This document shows, one piece after another, positions 31,463 through 51,958 of a DNA stretch of 64,000 bases; the stretch's first letter is position 1; every line of letters begins with the position of its first letter. The translations under genes were made by a program, and so were the position numbers. The notes under the pieces are model-generated. The model was not told where the DNA came from. It was given only the letters and a program-made list of their open reading frames with translations, and searched no databases. The stretch spans positions 11,966,001-12,030,000 of the forward strand of contig CAVNZM010000004.1 of NCBI GenBank assembly GCA_963693365.1, given 5' to 3'. The DNA comes from Amoebidium appalachense (Eukaryota > Ichthyosporea).

Positions 31463-32399
31463 GGAGGGAGTACCAGCTCACGGGCAAAGTCCTCCAATTT
31501 CCGGCGGCTTTCCTGCGACACCAGTCGATTATTTGGAGCCCCTGAGAGACTAGAAACCGTAGAACTAATCATCTCCCGATGGTTGGCACACGTGTGTGTG
31601 TGAATTAATGTACGTACGCGCGTGTGTGCGTAGGTGTGTGCGCGTGTGCGCACACATGTCCTTTTCTTTCTGTGTAATTGGAAAGTCGGATGGAATATAA
31701 TGTGCCTACACATATGACCACGAAAAGGCCAACTGCCCACATATTATTTATGCGTGCGTGCATATGGGATTCTGCACAAAATGCACGGATAAGTTATATG
31801 GTCGGTACCCACCACCTCCTTGTCGTACTTGCGTTGCAGTTCTCGCTCGGTCTCAAACAGATTCTCGCCCCCATGTTCGGCAACGAAGTGGGATTCTGTG
31901 GCCTTCTCCTGTACAGAAGGAAACTAATCTTAGGGGTTAAAACAGAAAGGGTGGACAGCTAATTAAGGGTAAATGATACACAAAGAAAAGCTCAGCAGGT
32001 ATGATTGGATTGTTTGCATGCAGTCACTGCGTATGCATATGCTCTTCATGGTGCGCAGGAGTTCAGTTGTAGTTCATGTGCATATATCTATGAGGTGGAA
32101 GAGGCTGTGCACGGCAGGGGGAGAGGGGTAAGTGTGTATATTTCGATAGGTTCTATGTGTGGGTGTCTGCAGGTTTTTCGCCCGTCTAAGGGAAGGGAGG
32201 AAGATACAACGATGACTGTGGGGGGAGTTGGACACCCCAGGGGGAGGGGGGGGGGGGGGGGGGAGGGGGGCGGAAGGGGGGAGAGAGGGAGAGGGCGGGG
32301 GGGGGGGGGGGGGGGGGAGGGGAGAGAGAGGAGAGAGGAGAGAGAGAGAGAGAGCTGAGAGAGTTAGAGAGAGAGAGACAGAGGGGGGGGGGGGGGGGG

Positions 32400-32444
<45 letters not shown>

Positions 32445-33125
32445 GAGGGAGGGAGGGAGGGAGGGAGAGATAGATCTACAACAGATGAGGTCAGTATAAG
32501 TAGAAAACACGAGCAATAGGTGTAATAGCAATCCTATTGCACAGTTTACCGTAGACAGGGGTACCGTCCAAAAACATTAAGAGGAACACAGCAACATCAT
32601 CATAAATTGGTGGCATACCTCGTTGCTTTTCTTGGTGCCTTGTACTGGTTGATGGTTTCTTGCCCTAGCGCTGGGTCTTTTCAGTTGCCCCTGCCACCGA
32701 TACATCTTTCTGTTACCACAGAACAGCCACATAAACAGAGGCCTGTTCGAAGCAAATGGGCCAAGTTTGAAGGATCTCCCTAAATAATCCAACTGGATAC
32801 GTGTCAAGAAGCAAGAGAAAAACTTACCAAACGAGGCCGCTGGCTTACGAAGTTTGAAGTCATGCAGCTTTCTCCTGTGGCCTCGTCTGCATAGTGCTCT
32901 TCCTCCATCTGTAAGGGAGCATCAGTGATGGTAGTGGCAGAAGGGCGTAAAAGCAAGCATTCTGTATTGGGAGTGTTTGACCAGCGACCTACAACAGATT
33001 TTGGCTGAAAATGCATTTGGCATAGAATTTATATAGCAGTTATAAGAATACGGACTTGTGAGATTTTGGATACGCACCGAGAAACGAGGGAAGGACGAAT
33101 CAACGCTTGTCTCACCCATCTTCAT
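25179..33125 (-). CDS. Tail-anchored coiled-coil protein (golgin-like architecture)
   Basis: Twelve exons on the - strand join in one frame into 829 residues: 33125-33078, 33004-32828, 32690-32619, 31908-31809, 31541-31474, 30742-30641, 30181-30041, 29061-28882, 28299-28210, 27806-27743, 27326-26044 and 25343-25179 (stop TGA). Exons 4-9 encode heptad-rich helix (for example ESRRKLEDFAREL, QKKVEELTSENRALKNRL, EELKETRELVDMQQAELED). The large exon 11 begins with a Ser/Thr/Pro linker, continues as coiled coil, then has a TP-rich segment and CAECAIRLKQIEILQSKC. The last exon ends in a basic segment, one hydrophobic helix (GPALLLGFILAAAVTTSIL) and about 12 further residues: a tail anchor that would hold the coiled coil on the cytosolic face of ER, Golgi or nuclear envelope. 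The family is not identified; a golgin- or SLMAP-like tether is one reading, though no FHA domain is seen. The start ATG is provisional. Confidence 0.8.
25440..25745. repeat. Duplicated about 85-bp segment beside G-runs and (GT)n
   Basis: Two similar segments (25455-25535 and 25660-25745) share TCGGATTA(G)GCTGAATACTCC and CATGCAATGCCATG. Each directly follows a G-run, so in sense of the - strand gene each ends in poly-C. (GT)n at 25557-25619 lies between them. Confidence 0.75.
27872..27922 (-). repeat. T-run followed by G-run
   Basis: About 26 T then about 25 G, which is poly-C then poly-A read on the gene strand. Confidence 0.95.
28300..28386. repeat. (GT)n array forming a splice acceptor on the - strand
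   Basis: On the gene strand this is (CA)n; its end supplies the CACAG acceptor before the exon 28299-28210. Confidence 0.88.
28764..28837 (+). repeat. 37-bp tandem duplication
   Basis: Two adjacent identical 37-bp units, each beginning ATATTTCCATGCATGCAGG, in an intron of the coiled-coil gene. Confidence 0.92.
29357..29601. mobile_element. MITE-like element with 28-bp terminal inverted repeats
   Basis: 29357-29384 and 29574-29601 are perfect 28-bp inverted repeats (outer end TCCGTATCTACCATTTTAGC) around about 190 bp of non-coding sequence. The 245-bp length, absence of coding and position in an intron suit a miniature inverted-repeat element. The target duplication is not clear; GG flanks both ends. 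Confidence 0.75.
31085..31196. repeat. Pyrimidine-rich array, T-run and G-run
   Basis: TTC/TTTTC repeats, about 29 T (31150-31178), then 18 G, in an intron of the coiled-coil gene. Confidence 0.92.
31391..31459. repeat. (GGT)n followed by poly-G
   Basis: About 40 G end 15 nt from the donor at 31473, so on the gene strand a C-tract begins right after the 5' splice site. Confidence 0.95.
32220..32472. repeat. Purine-rich (G)n/(GA)n array
   Basis: G-runs and GA dinucleotides over 250 bp in the intron between 31908 and 32619. No exon is seen in it. Confidence 0.92.
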
Positions 33126-34135
33126 GTGCAGGCCGCTGGCTGGAGTCCTAATGAAAAAAAGTTAGCAAAAAGAAGTCCGCTGGGAAATTCAACCTAGAAG
33201 CTGTGTTATTCACTCCATGCTTATGTTGCCAGATGAATAAACGGTCAAGAAAGGTTTGTTTCAGTTAGAAAAGTCGTCATAGGGTGGACTGTGTGAGCAA
33301 CCGGAAAAGCACCGATTCAAATGTGAGAGACGGCAAACGACAAAACTGGAAAAATGAAATGAAATGCATACGACATTGAGGTTGAGGTCGCGATGAAGTG
33401 GTATTCTCTTTATACTTGCGCCCCCTCAACTCGAAAAGAGATGTGATGCGAGACTTGTCTTTGTAGTTTCGCCCAGAATTTGCTCAGTATGGAGCAACTC
33501 TTTTGAAGCAAAAAGCGTACAACTTGTTTGGTCTGGCACAAGCGTTAGAATAAGCTATACCTGCATACGTTTGGTGTTTTACGTTTCTAAGCACGCTCCT
33601 GGATAGGCCGCAAATCTTCGCTGCACCAGCTCACCACACAGGAACACAGTGTGGAAGTTGACCCCAAAGAAAATTCTGCCGCCCTTTGGTTTCCTGTTTT
33701 TCTAGTCACATACTCCTACAAGCCACAACTAAATGCAAGAGCTAGTCACCAAGCTATATAATAAAAAGGCTCCCAATTATCTCTATGTATCCCGAATATC
33801 CAGTTACCTTTCGAGTAGCTCTTACTTTCAAGGAAAAACGACGAAAAATAGAGACCTCGTCACCATGTCGTACATTGCCTAGAAGGAACAGTCAGGACTT
33901 GCCACGCTAATATCAGTAGTTGAAGGAAATAAGGACACACGCTATGGGGGAAAGTGCAGTGAACCACCACATCGTACGTGTATGTTCTGTGAGACTGCAC
34001 TCTGTGTTGATGCCCACAACGGCCCATCACGTCAGTGACGGCACATTTGAAATTTTGAATTTGGCGCCGTCCAATGACAACACCAAAGCCTCAATCTGAT
34101 TAGTTCTAATCATCCCAATAGCCATATATAGAACC
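33126..34135. other. 5' flank of the coiled-coil gene
   Basis: About 1 kb of normal-complexity, repeat-poor sequence between the provisional start codon and the LINE. It probably holds the promoter and 5' leader. No clear core-promoter motif is seen, apart from a TATATA-like stretch near 34122-34130 that is far from the start codon. Confidence 0.5.
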
Positions 34136-34331
34136 GGGGGTTTACGCTGTTTACTCGAGGCAAAGAGAACCAGTCTCAGGTATGGGGGGGGGGGGTTTGC
34201 TCGGAATATCCCCTCAGCGGTATATCATGATCACGTACATAGATGTCGGGTGGTGACTATATATCAGGGTTTACTTTCTCTACGAGACACCATAAAGACT
34301 ACAAGGAGAAATCAATTAGTTGGGGTTCCCC

Positions 34332-34332
<1 letters not shown>

Positions 34333-34388
<56 letters not shown>
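34333..34388 (-). repeat. Poly(A) tract of the LINE (T-run on + strand)
   Basis: 56 T on the + strand. It is not at the very end of the repeat: the identity with the second copy continues about 197 bp beyond it. Confidence 0.9.
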
Positions 34389-34392
<4 letters not shown>

Positions 34393-34424
34393 GGGCTCCC
34401 CTCGGGACACTCGGTATCAGCTGG

Positions 34425-34477
<53 letters not shown>

Positions 34478-34498
34478 GTGTGTGTGTGTGCGCGTGCG

Positions 34499-37400
34499 CT
34501 ATAATTTTGTAGTGATGTGTTTCTCAAGCCAATCAATACATCTAATAAACAGGTCGTAGTTACGCGTGTTTAGTATAAAATCAAGGATGTTGTAATTTAC
34601 AGGTAGGCTATCTTTCTGGGTGTCTGTTGTGAATGTGACGTGTGTGTGTTGCGGTATTATGTGGTCTATCAAACTACATTTGGCGATACATGACCGGTTA
34701 AACTGGTGTGTGTGTGTGTTGTTTGGGCATGCAAATGATGCCACCTTATACTTATTAGATCTCCACTGTATAGCACGTGTACAGTAAAAGCGTGGTAATT
34801 GATCAATAATACCATCAGCTAGAGAAAGACCAGTTCTACAGGAAGGTAATATGTATTTAGGTGTTATACACTTGCGAGTGCCATATTTGGCAATATGGTT
34901 GAGGCGGTCAGTATATATAAAACGAGACATAAGGCTTAGTTTTTCAAGGTGTATGCTTTCATCGGGTCTAGTGTCGTGTGGTATCTTTTTCCATTTGTTA
35001 TATTGCGTGATTATCTTGTGATTGTGTACATGTTTAATAAGTAAGTGGCAGTCCAAAGTCACACACACACTATTGCGGGGTTTATTTGTATTTGTGCCCA
35101 GGGGAGAAGGGGAGAGAGAGGGGAGGAAAGAGGGGAGAGGTGAGGAGGGGACAGGTCGGATAGAGAAGAGAGGGTGGGAGGGCAAATACTTCTTTAAGCG
35201 GCTTATGTGCTTATTGAATTTCAGCGCGAGATAGGATACTCTAGCAGCTATTGGGACCAGACCATATATCGAGAGCGTTACAGGCCCAGGTTTACAACAG
35301 TTGTTAGATAGAAAGGAGGCAACTTCTGCTTCAAGGAAATTTGCCAAGGGTTTAAGCGCTCTAGTTCTCTCTTTCTTGATCCAAGCGGCGAGAAGGGGTA
35401 AACCATATTCACATGCCGGGAAGACAAAAGTGCGAATAAATGTAAGTCTAATAGAAGGATGGAGGGGTGTGTCTTTAAAAATATTAGCCGAGAAGAAAGC
35501 TAACCGCTTACGAGCCAACTCTACCCTCTTTTCGACCATATGGGGAAACATAACACCAACAGAATCAACCGGAACACCAAGATATTTGTATTCTGGAACT
35601 ATAGGTACAGGTTTAGATGATAATGTAAATGTGTGTAAATTGTTAGCTATATCAGGTACAAGAACACCACATTTGTCTATGTTAAGGATCATAAGGTTTG
35701 CCTTGCACCACTCTGACACTACATCGAACAATCTTTGCAGGCGTCTAGGGGTACGGGCAAGGAGGGACAGATCATCAGCATAGAGAAGTGCAGGCGGAAA
35801 GTTATTAATAGGGTCATCGTTTTCGGCGTAAATCTTGACAGCCAAATCATCTATAAATAGGTTAAACAAAAAGGGGCTAAGCAATGAACCCTGCAAGAGA
35901 CCTCTAGTACGAGCAAAACCATATGAAAGATGCCCATTAACCACAGCTCTACCATAGGTTTGAGACAAGAGTGCTTCTAACAGAACACCAATGCAGTGTG
36001 GTACACCCCGTGCAGCAAGCTTTTCCCATAGGAGACCAGGGGAGACAGAATCGTAAGCAGTTTTCCAATCAATAAAGCCAACATATTGTGCACCAACTTG
36101 CATAGAATCGTGCAGTGCCATTATTTGAACATAACATGAATTGTTTTTACGAAAAGCGGATTGGCATGGGTGTATGTGAAGAATAGATTGAAACCTAGGG
36201 TGATGTGCAAATAACCTAAGTAAGCAAGCTTCAAAGAATCTACGAACAACCTGGGTTAGTGTAATGGGGCGAAAGGATGATATGGGGCCCTCAGAGTCCT
36301 TCTTAACTATGGGGATCACTAAGGTATCTAACCAAGATGACGGGACATGTCCACATTTAACACACCAAGAAAAGAGAGAGCTTAACATGATAGTAAGATC
36401 AGGTTTAATAGCACGATCACTTTCCTTTTGTGGGTAGGAGGGAACAAGGATTTTAAGAAACCCAGCAGGGAGTCCATCAGGTCCACAAGACTTACTAGAG
36501 CTATAACTAGATATCACAGACCATATGGCATCGGGACTGAAAAAGGGGAGGATCGATTCTATGGGGATAGATGGGTCTACAGGCCACACAATAGGTTTCT
36601 GAGCGGGGGTCCTATCTTTAAACAGTTCCGAGAAATACTTATCAGAGTCTATGAGGGGGTCTCCAGTGGTATCACCAATAATACGAGCAGGGGGGCCAAA
36701 TCGATTCATACTAGCAAGCCGGCGCAAGCTTTCCTTTTGAGACAGGGGTTCACCTAGTCTAGCGGGAGTGGTGTTTGGTAACAAGAGAGCATCGGGATAT
36801 TCCTTCCTACCACCGCCAGCATAATCACCGAGATCTATCAAATCATCAACAATAAAGTTAGTGCATGTATCTAGTACGAGATGTGAATCTGGCCTGGCTT
36901 GTGCAGATTCTAATAGGCGCATATATATAGGGTGTTTCGTAGCATAGCATACACATACATCAACTCTACCCCACTGTGACTTAAGCTGGGATAGACGGAG
37001 GCGAAAGGTGGGAGGGGGAGGGGGGAGCAGATCAAGGGAGATCTTAGGTAGGAAAAGGATAGGAGAGTGGTCAGATGACCTAGAGAGGTTAGGAGGGAGA
37101 GAGAGTTTTGACATGGTTGATGGCCAAAAGGCCACTCCCCAGTCGGTGTTGTGGGCATGGGATATTTGAGGGAACCGCAAAGTGTGACTTTGGACATACC
37201 TTGCTAAAGGGATAGCACGCTCCGGGGGCTTAGATGGGTACCCGACACTCACTTGCAGTGTGTCTGTGTGGTGGAGTCGCGTGTTAAAATCACCTAAAAT
37301 AACAGTGGACATTGGTAACTGTGACAACTCGTGAGTCAATTCGACAACCGACATAGATGGTGGGTAATATACAAAAGTAAAAACATTAGAAAGAAACTCT

Positions 37401-37837
37401 ATAGAAACCGAGAATTCCGTTTTTGCTACCGGTTTGCACTTCACTCTCACGTGTGGTGCGGCAAGTACAATAATGCCTCGGTTTTTCGCGTAACCGGGGT
37501 GTGTGGATGTGTCGACCAATGTAGAGTTGAATTTGTGGTGGTTTTTAAACTGTGTTTCGCAAATCACTGTAAACGTGTGGTTGTTTGTCTGTTGTTGTAT
37601 GTAGCTGATTTTATCGTCGAGTGTCCCGGGGGGGAGGCCCTTTTGGGGGCCCAGTGTCCGAGCATTCCAGAAGAAGAAGGATAAATTGGATATAGAACCT
37701 GAGGAATGCTTCACATCTGAACTGTTCGCAATTTTTTCTTCATTGAAGTGCTCGTCAAAGTGGAGGCAATGGAATCTCAGCGAAAGAGAAACACAAGCAT
37801 ACTTTTTTTTCAATGACTTTATTGTTGTGCTCGTCAA
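34499..37837 (-). CDS. LINE ORF: APE-type endonuclease and reverse transcriptase
   Basis: About 1,110 codons without interruption. The N-terminal third has apurinic-endonuclease-like motifs: FFWNARTLG, the metal-binding CETQF, ILGDFNTR and the closing SSDHSPI. The RT domain follows, with SFRPITL, motif A FIDWKTAYDSV, motif B RGLLQGSLLSPFLF and the catalytic YADD of motif C. The C-terminal region has a His/Cys-containing stretch but no RNase H I can identify. The frame opens with TTG and there is no ATG ahead of the endonuclease, so translation start is unexplained: a lost 5' end, upstream frame fusion or splicing are possible. No ORF1 (gag-like) is seen. The intact frame points to recent activity. 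The clade is not assigned. Confidence 0.93.
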   Translation of the reverse strand: MTSTTIKSLKKKYACVSLSLRFHCLHFDEHFNEEKIANSSDVKHSSGSISNLSFFFWNARTLGPQKGLPPGTLDDKISYIQQQTNNHTFTVICETQFKNHHKFNSTLVDTSTHPGYAKNRGIIVLAAPHVRVKCKPVAKTEFSVSIEFLSNVFTFVYYPPSMSVVELTHELSQLPMSTVILGDFNTRLHHTDTLQVSVGYPSKPPERAIPLARYVQSHTLRFPQISHAHNTDWGVAFWPSTMSKLSLPPNLSRSSDHSPILFLPKISLDLLPPPPPTFRLRLSQLKSQWGRVDVCVCYATKHPIYMRLLESAQARPDSHLVLDTCTNFIVDDLIDLGDYAGGGRKEYPDALLLPNTTPARLGEPLSQKESLRRLASMNRFGPPARIIGDTTGDPLIDSDKYFSELFKDRTPAQKPIVWPVDPSIPIESILPFFSPDAIWSVISSYSSSKSCGPDGLPAGFLKILVPSYPQKESDRAIKPDLTIMLSSLFSWCVKCGHVPSSWLDTLVIPIVKKDSEGPISSFRPITLTQVVRRFFEACLLRLFAHHPRFQSILHIHPCQSAFRKNNSCYVQIMALHDSMQVGAQYVGFIDWKTAYDSVSPGLLWEKLAARGVPHCIGVLLEALLSQTYGRAVVNGHLSYGFARTRGLLQGSLLSPFLFNLFIDDLAVKIYAENDDPINNFPPALLYADDLSLLARTPRRLQRLFDVVSEWCKANLMILNIDKCGVLVPDIANNLHTFTLSSKPVPIVPEYKYLGVPVDSVGVMFPHMVEKRVELARKRLAFFSANIFKDTPLHPSIRLTFIRTFVFPACEYGLPLLAAWIKKERTRALKPLANFLEAEVASFLSNNCCKPGPVTLSIYGLVPIAARVSYLALKFNKHISRLKKYLPSHPLFSIRPVPSSPLPSFLPSLSPSPLGTNTNKPRNSVCVTLDCHLLIKHVHNHKIITQYNKWKKIPHDTRPDESIHLEKLSLMSRFIYTDRLNHIAKYGTRKCITPKYILPSCRTGLSLADGIIDQLPRFYCTRAIQWRSNKYKVASFACPNNTHTHQFNRSCIAKCSLIDHIIPQHTHVTFTTDTQKDSLPVNYNILDFILNTRNYDLFIRCIDWLEKHITTKL

Positions 37838-37877
37838 AGTAGAGGCAATGGAGATGTCACAGATATCTCAGCGAATT
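37738..37877 (-). repeat. About 80-bp imperfect tandem duplication at the LINE 5' end
   Basis: The block around GTGCTCGTCAAAGT(A/G)GAGGC occurs near 37749 and 37829. The outer copy contains AATAAA followed by an A-run in sense, like a retroposed transcript end. Confidence 0.7.
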
Positions 37878-38446
37878 TCGGAATCGCTGGCCTTGTGCTA
37901 ATGGCACAATTCTAGAACCTTACCGGCTCTCCTCCGAAACTTCACCTAGGGATGAGCTCTCAAACAGAAAAAGTTCTGCAACCGTGGTTAACAAATGTTT
38001 CAAGAGCTAATGCCGTTCGGTTTATTATCCCATGGCCACCCTGAGATTGGAAAGCAGTAACTACTTGAACATCACATCCCATATTTATCTTATCATTATC
38101 AACCACTTCATGCTAGCCATTAGCTAATATGTTAGCAACCAGTCCTAAGATAATGAAACTATGTACATAAATTACACCTGCTCACTACCATACACCATTC
38201 TACCTGGCATTTAATTCGCCACTACACAGCAATCTCCATCATGGATATACGTTTACCTTATCATTATAATTTTACATACACCACCTGTATATTAGCCATG
38301 GTGAGCTTTAACAGGTGATATATGCCCATGTACTAATACTAAGAAATTCGTGCGAGAAGCAAAGACATCTATATATATATATGCAGCTATGTATCAATGG
38401 TTACGCAACATGGTCCGATGAACATGTGAACCCTGGGAATTAAGCA
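37878..38446. other. Spacer between the LINE and P450 copy A
   Basis: A+T-rich unique sequence downstream of the P450 stop codon. No coding frame and no clear polyadenylation hexamer close to the stop. Confidence 0.6.
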
Positions 38447-47238
<8,792 letters not shown>

Positions 47239-47455
47239 GCTGCTGTTGGCCGTCCGGGGGGCGTATAGGGTTTTCTTTTGGGGGGCAGGTGGGCACGTGG
47301 GTAGGTGGTGGGGGTGGTTCAAACGTATAGAAAGATGTAAACAAACTGCACGTGTAAGAACAAGCCACCTGGCTGTTACTCTGCACATGCATGTACGCCC
47401 TGCCTCCCTAAGGTAATGGTGACGTCTGGAGTGTTGTAAAGAACCCGAAGGGAAC

Positions 47456-48689
47456 AGTGGTGCAAGGCAAACCTTATGATCCTTAACATAGACAAATGTG
47501 GTGTTCTTGTACCTGATATAGCTAACAATTTACACACATTTACATTATCATCTAAACCTGTACCTATAGTTCCAGAATACAAATATCTTGGTGTTCCGGT
47601 TGATTCTGTTGGTGTTATGTTTCCCCATATGGTCGAAAAGAGGGTAGAGTTGGCTCGTAAGCGGTTAGCTTTCTTCTCGGCTAATATTTTTAAAGACACA
47701 CCCCTCCATCCTTCTATTAGACTTACATTTATTCGCACTTTTGTCTTCCCGGCATGTGAATATGGTTTACCCCTTCTCGCCGCTTGGATCAAGAAAGAGA
47801 GAACTAGAGCGCTTAAACCCTTGGCAAATTTCCTTGAAGCAGAAGTTGCCTCCTTTCTATCTAACAACTGTTGTAAACCTGGGCCTGTAACGCTCTCGAT
47901 ATATGGTCTGGTCCCAATAGCTGCTAGAGTATCCTATCTCGCGCTGAAATTCAATAAGCACATAAGCCGCTTAAAGAAGTATTTGCCCTCCCACCCTCTC
48001 TTCTCTATCCGACCTGTCCCCTCCTCACCTCTCCCCTCTTTCCTCCCCTCTCTCTCCCCTTCTCCCCTGGGCACAAATACAAATAAACCCCGCAATAGTG
48101 TGTGTGTGACTTTGGACTGCCACTTACTTATTAAACATGTACACAATCACAAGATAATCACGCAATATAACAAATGGAAAAAGATACCACACGACACTAG
48201 ACCCGATGAAAGCATACACCTTGAAAAACTAAGCCTTATGTCTCGTTTTATATATACTGACCGCCTCAACCATATTGCCAAATATGGCACTCGCAAGTGT
48301 ATAACACCTAAATACATATTACCTTCCTGTAGAACTGGTCTTTCTCTAGCTGATGGTATTATTGATCAATTACCACGCTTTTACTGTACACGTGCTATAC
48401 AGTGGAGATCTAATAAGTATAAGGTGGCATCATTTGCATGCCCAAACAACACACACACACACCAGTTTAACCGGTCATGTATCGCCAAATGTAGTTTGAT
48501 AGACCACATAATACCGCAACACACACACGTCACATTCACAACAGACACCCAGAAAGATAGCCTACCTGTAAATTACAACATCCTTGATTTTATACTAAAC
48601 ACGCGTAACTACGACCTGTTTATTAGATGTATTGATTGGCTTGAGAAACACATCACTACAAAATTATAGCGCACGCGCACACACACACA

Positions 48690-48760
<71 letters not shown>

Positions 48761-48792
48761 CCAGCTGATACCGAGTGTCCCGAGGGGAGCCC

Positions 48793-48841
<49 letters not shown>

Positions 48842-49038
48842 GGGGAACCCCAACTAATTGATTTCTCCTTGTAGTCTTTATGGTGTCTCGTAGAGAAAGT
48901 AAACCCTGATATATAGTCACCACCCGACATCTATGTACGTGATCATGATATACCGCTGAGGGGATATTCCGAGCAAACCCCCCCCCCCCCATACCTGAGA
49001 CTGGTTCTCTTTGCCTCGAGTAAACAGCGTAAACCCCC
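47456..49038 (+). mobile_element. LINE copy 2, 5'-truncated, inverted to copy 1
   Basis: About 398 codons identical at the protein level to the C-terminal part of copy 1 (47476-48669), then the same (CA)n, an A-run (48797-48840) and the same terminal segment ending GTAAACCCCC. The 5' junction is inside the RT domain. It lies about 220 bp upstream of the P450 copy A start codon, in the opposite orientation. Confidence 0.92.
48678..48840 (+). repeat. (CA)n and A-run in the LINE copy 2 tail
   Basis: Homologous to the (GT)n and T-run of copy 1 but with a longer dinucleotide array and a shorter A-run, as expected for slippage after duplication. Confidence 0.93.
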
Positions 49039-49401
49039 AGACAGACTTCACACTGCAAAGTGTTTACACTTCAAAGATCTCCAGCCGATTGGAAGATCCG
49101 TGTGATTGGCTTCTTACAGGAGGGTGATATCACCCAATACTCCTCGCCTATTTCAGTAATTGTTTCAAGGATATTCAATCAATCAAGACAGTGTCAATCC
49201 CACAAGACAGGAAGTAAGTCACCGTGAGTGGCTACATAAATCATCCTAATAACTTTTTCTATTAGCATATTTCCAGTTAAATAGTTTTTTATGTAGCAAG
49301 GAACTTGAGGCGTAAATTTTTGTAAAATTCTGTTTACTTTTAAAGTTTTTCATGGATCTTAGATAACATCATATTCACGCCCCACATCATCGGGAGTTTC
49401 A

Positions 49402-49434
49402 TGATCCCATGATCCCATGATCCCATGATCCCAT
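49402..49434 (+). repeat. 8-bp minisatellite, GATCCCAT x4
   Basis: Four perfect tandem units of GATCCCAT. Confidence 0.93.
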
Positions 49435-49856
49435 CGTCCGCGATTGGTGCGCAGTCATGTAAATTCCAATGTAAACATTGATGACTCAGCAAGCGCTCAT
49501 TGGTTAGGAACGCATCAAAAGGTACGTGCACCTGCACCACGGCCCTCAGTGACTCTGAGTCTCGAGACTCCGACTACGTGATAAGTTACATGGCAAAGGC
49601 GCCGTTCACTCTGCGATCGTACATACATCGATCATCTGGGCGCCATGTTGGCTAGATTGACACATCAAGTGAAAACGTGGCGAAACACTCGCTCATGATG
49701 GTACACAACGCGCAGACCGTTGCTATTATTACCTTCGAATTGGGGCCACAATATCAAAGATACACACTGTATTATCAACCTGGAATTGGGCTCACACAAG
49801 CAAGGATGCACACTGTCGGGGCCTAGAGCGCGGGCACATGTCAACGACAGCCTCCC

Positions 49857-49905
<49 letters not shown>

Positions 49906-50462
49906 ACACACACACAACACACACAAAACCACACACACTGCACACGCGCGCATCGGACACATTCAAAGTTTTCTCCTTTTGGCTCCCTCCCCAGTGACTA
50001 CCGCACGTGGCTGCATGCCTCGGGCGGACTCTACACTCACTAACTAATACAGGCATACACAAGCCCACACACACGCGCGCGCGCACACACGCGCACACAC
50101 GCGCACATGCATGCACTTGATGGTTTTTTTCCAGTTTTTTTTCTCTCTATTCCTCTCTCAGTCGTTGCCTCGCCGGGCCTCCGGATCCGGGCTCTTTCTC
50201 TGGGTTCCCTCCCCTCCCTTTCCACAACATGATGCCCGAGATATTTGCACAAACACACAAACACACACTGCGAGCCCCCATCCCCCCCCTCTCACCCCTG
50301 ACCACCTCCCTCCCCTCCCCCTCCGCCCCCCACCCACCCCACCACCACCACCACCAACCCCCTTCCCCCTCTCCGCATGCATGGCCCAATGCACACGTGT
50401 ACACACATAATCGTACACCCAGGGTGATACACACAAACACATACAAGGACGCACACACGCAC

Positions 50463-50468
<6 letters not shown>

Positions 50469-50531
<63 letters not shown>
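50469..50531. repeat. (CA)n microsatellite
   Basis: About 63 bp of CA dinucleotides. Confidence 0.95.
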
Positions 50532-50534
<3 letters not shown>

Positions 50535-51916
50535 ACACACACAGACGCACACACGTACACTACACACACAGAGTGTCACACACGTACACGCGCACAAACA
50601 ACAAATGATACACACAATGAGCAAGCTAACCTTTCCCTTTGTTATGTTTGAGAATTCATGGGAACGCCTCTCGGAAGTGAGTGGTTGAGAAGAGGAAGCG
50701 AGGGAGAGGTGTATGAGAACGACCCGCTTGGGAGTAGTGGTGCCACGGAGCACTTGGAGTGCCGGTCTCGCCACCCATGAAGATTTTTTTTATTGTTGGA
50801 GGGAGAGAGGGAGGGTGGATGGGATTAGTAGGGTACTGGGGCGGGGGGGAGGTCGGGGAGGGGGGGGCGAGGGGGGGGGGGGGGGGGGGGGGGGGGAGAG
50901 GATCAATGATCCCAAAGGTTAACCCGTAAAACCTTGGGTCGAGAAGGGCGAGGGCCGGGGGGAGGGAGAGGGTGGGTGGGTGGGGGGGGGGGGGGGGGGG
51001 GGGGGGGACCCCCCACCCACCCGTCGAGGATGTGGGTCCCCCCGGCCCCCTCCTCCCCCTCTCCCTTAGGGATTCTTGATTTCGAAACGGCCACTGGGCG
51101 GAATGTTGTAGTAACGTTTTTGGTGGAAGGTCCCCCCCCTCCCCCCCCCCCCCCCTTGGTGACAAGTAACCCCCCCCCCCCCCCCCCCCCACCCTGCCGC
51201 TACTAGTACTAGGGGGAGGGGGGGGGGGGGGGGACTCCTCCACATGTACAGGCAAGTGACTATCTATATCAGATAATCTGATCACATCTACTAATTCTAC
51301 GACGTATCTGCGGTTCACACACATACACAAAAACGTGAACATTAAAAGCTTATTATTAATTAGGAATATTTGATATGATCACCTGAAAACCTTTGAAACT
51401 CAGGCATGATATGTGAACACTGTCCAGTCATGCTCGAGAGTACCCCCCCCTCTTCCTTCGCGGGCCCGGGCGGGACTTGTCATCAGTACATCTCCCGACC
51501 GTGCGCACACACGTGCACAAATGCGCAAAACTGTTTCACACGTAACTTAATTCACACGGTACGGTCGGACGCACACACAGATGTACAGACCACAAACATC
51601 ATTCAGTTATGATTCGACATTAATTTTACTATGTACATATGTGCATGCCTTGGGTCATGCATTTTTATATGATACAATAAAGAATCTCGGGCCCCGAGAC
51701 ACTCGAATACTTCTGTTGTAATAGTGTGAGCTGGGACGTGTGAGTAATGGCCCTGACCATCCAAAATCATGATGATCATGTGCATAATATGCGCTGTGTG
51801 CAGTGTACATACATGTATGTGTGTGTGTTACCGTAAGGGATTCCCCCCCACCCCCCCAGGTAGCTGCAGGGGTGGGTGGGTCCTCCCCCCCCCCCCCCCC
51901 CCCCCCCCCCCCCTGG

Positions 51917-51958
<42 letters not shown>

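Larger units (their letters stand above)
34136..37877 (-). mobile_element. LINE (non-LTR) retrotransposon, copy 1
   Basis: The - strand carries one long endonuclease-reverse transcriptase frame, a (CA)n-containing 3' leader (complement of 34425-34490), a 56-nt A-tract (34388-34333) and a further 197 bp ending GTAAACCCCC at 34136. The end is set by identity with a second copy at 47456-49038, which shares everything from the RT thumb region to that terminus. The 5' limit is estimated from a leader-like fragment repeated at 45602-45676. No target duplication is evident. Confidence 0.85.

Noticed and set aside
34136-37877. LTR retrotransposon interpretation of the reverse transcriptase element
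   Set aside because: An APE-type endonuclease precedes the RT, there is an A-tract, and no direct terminal repeats or integrase are seen.
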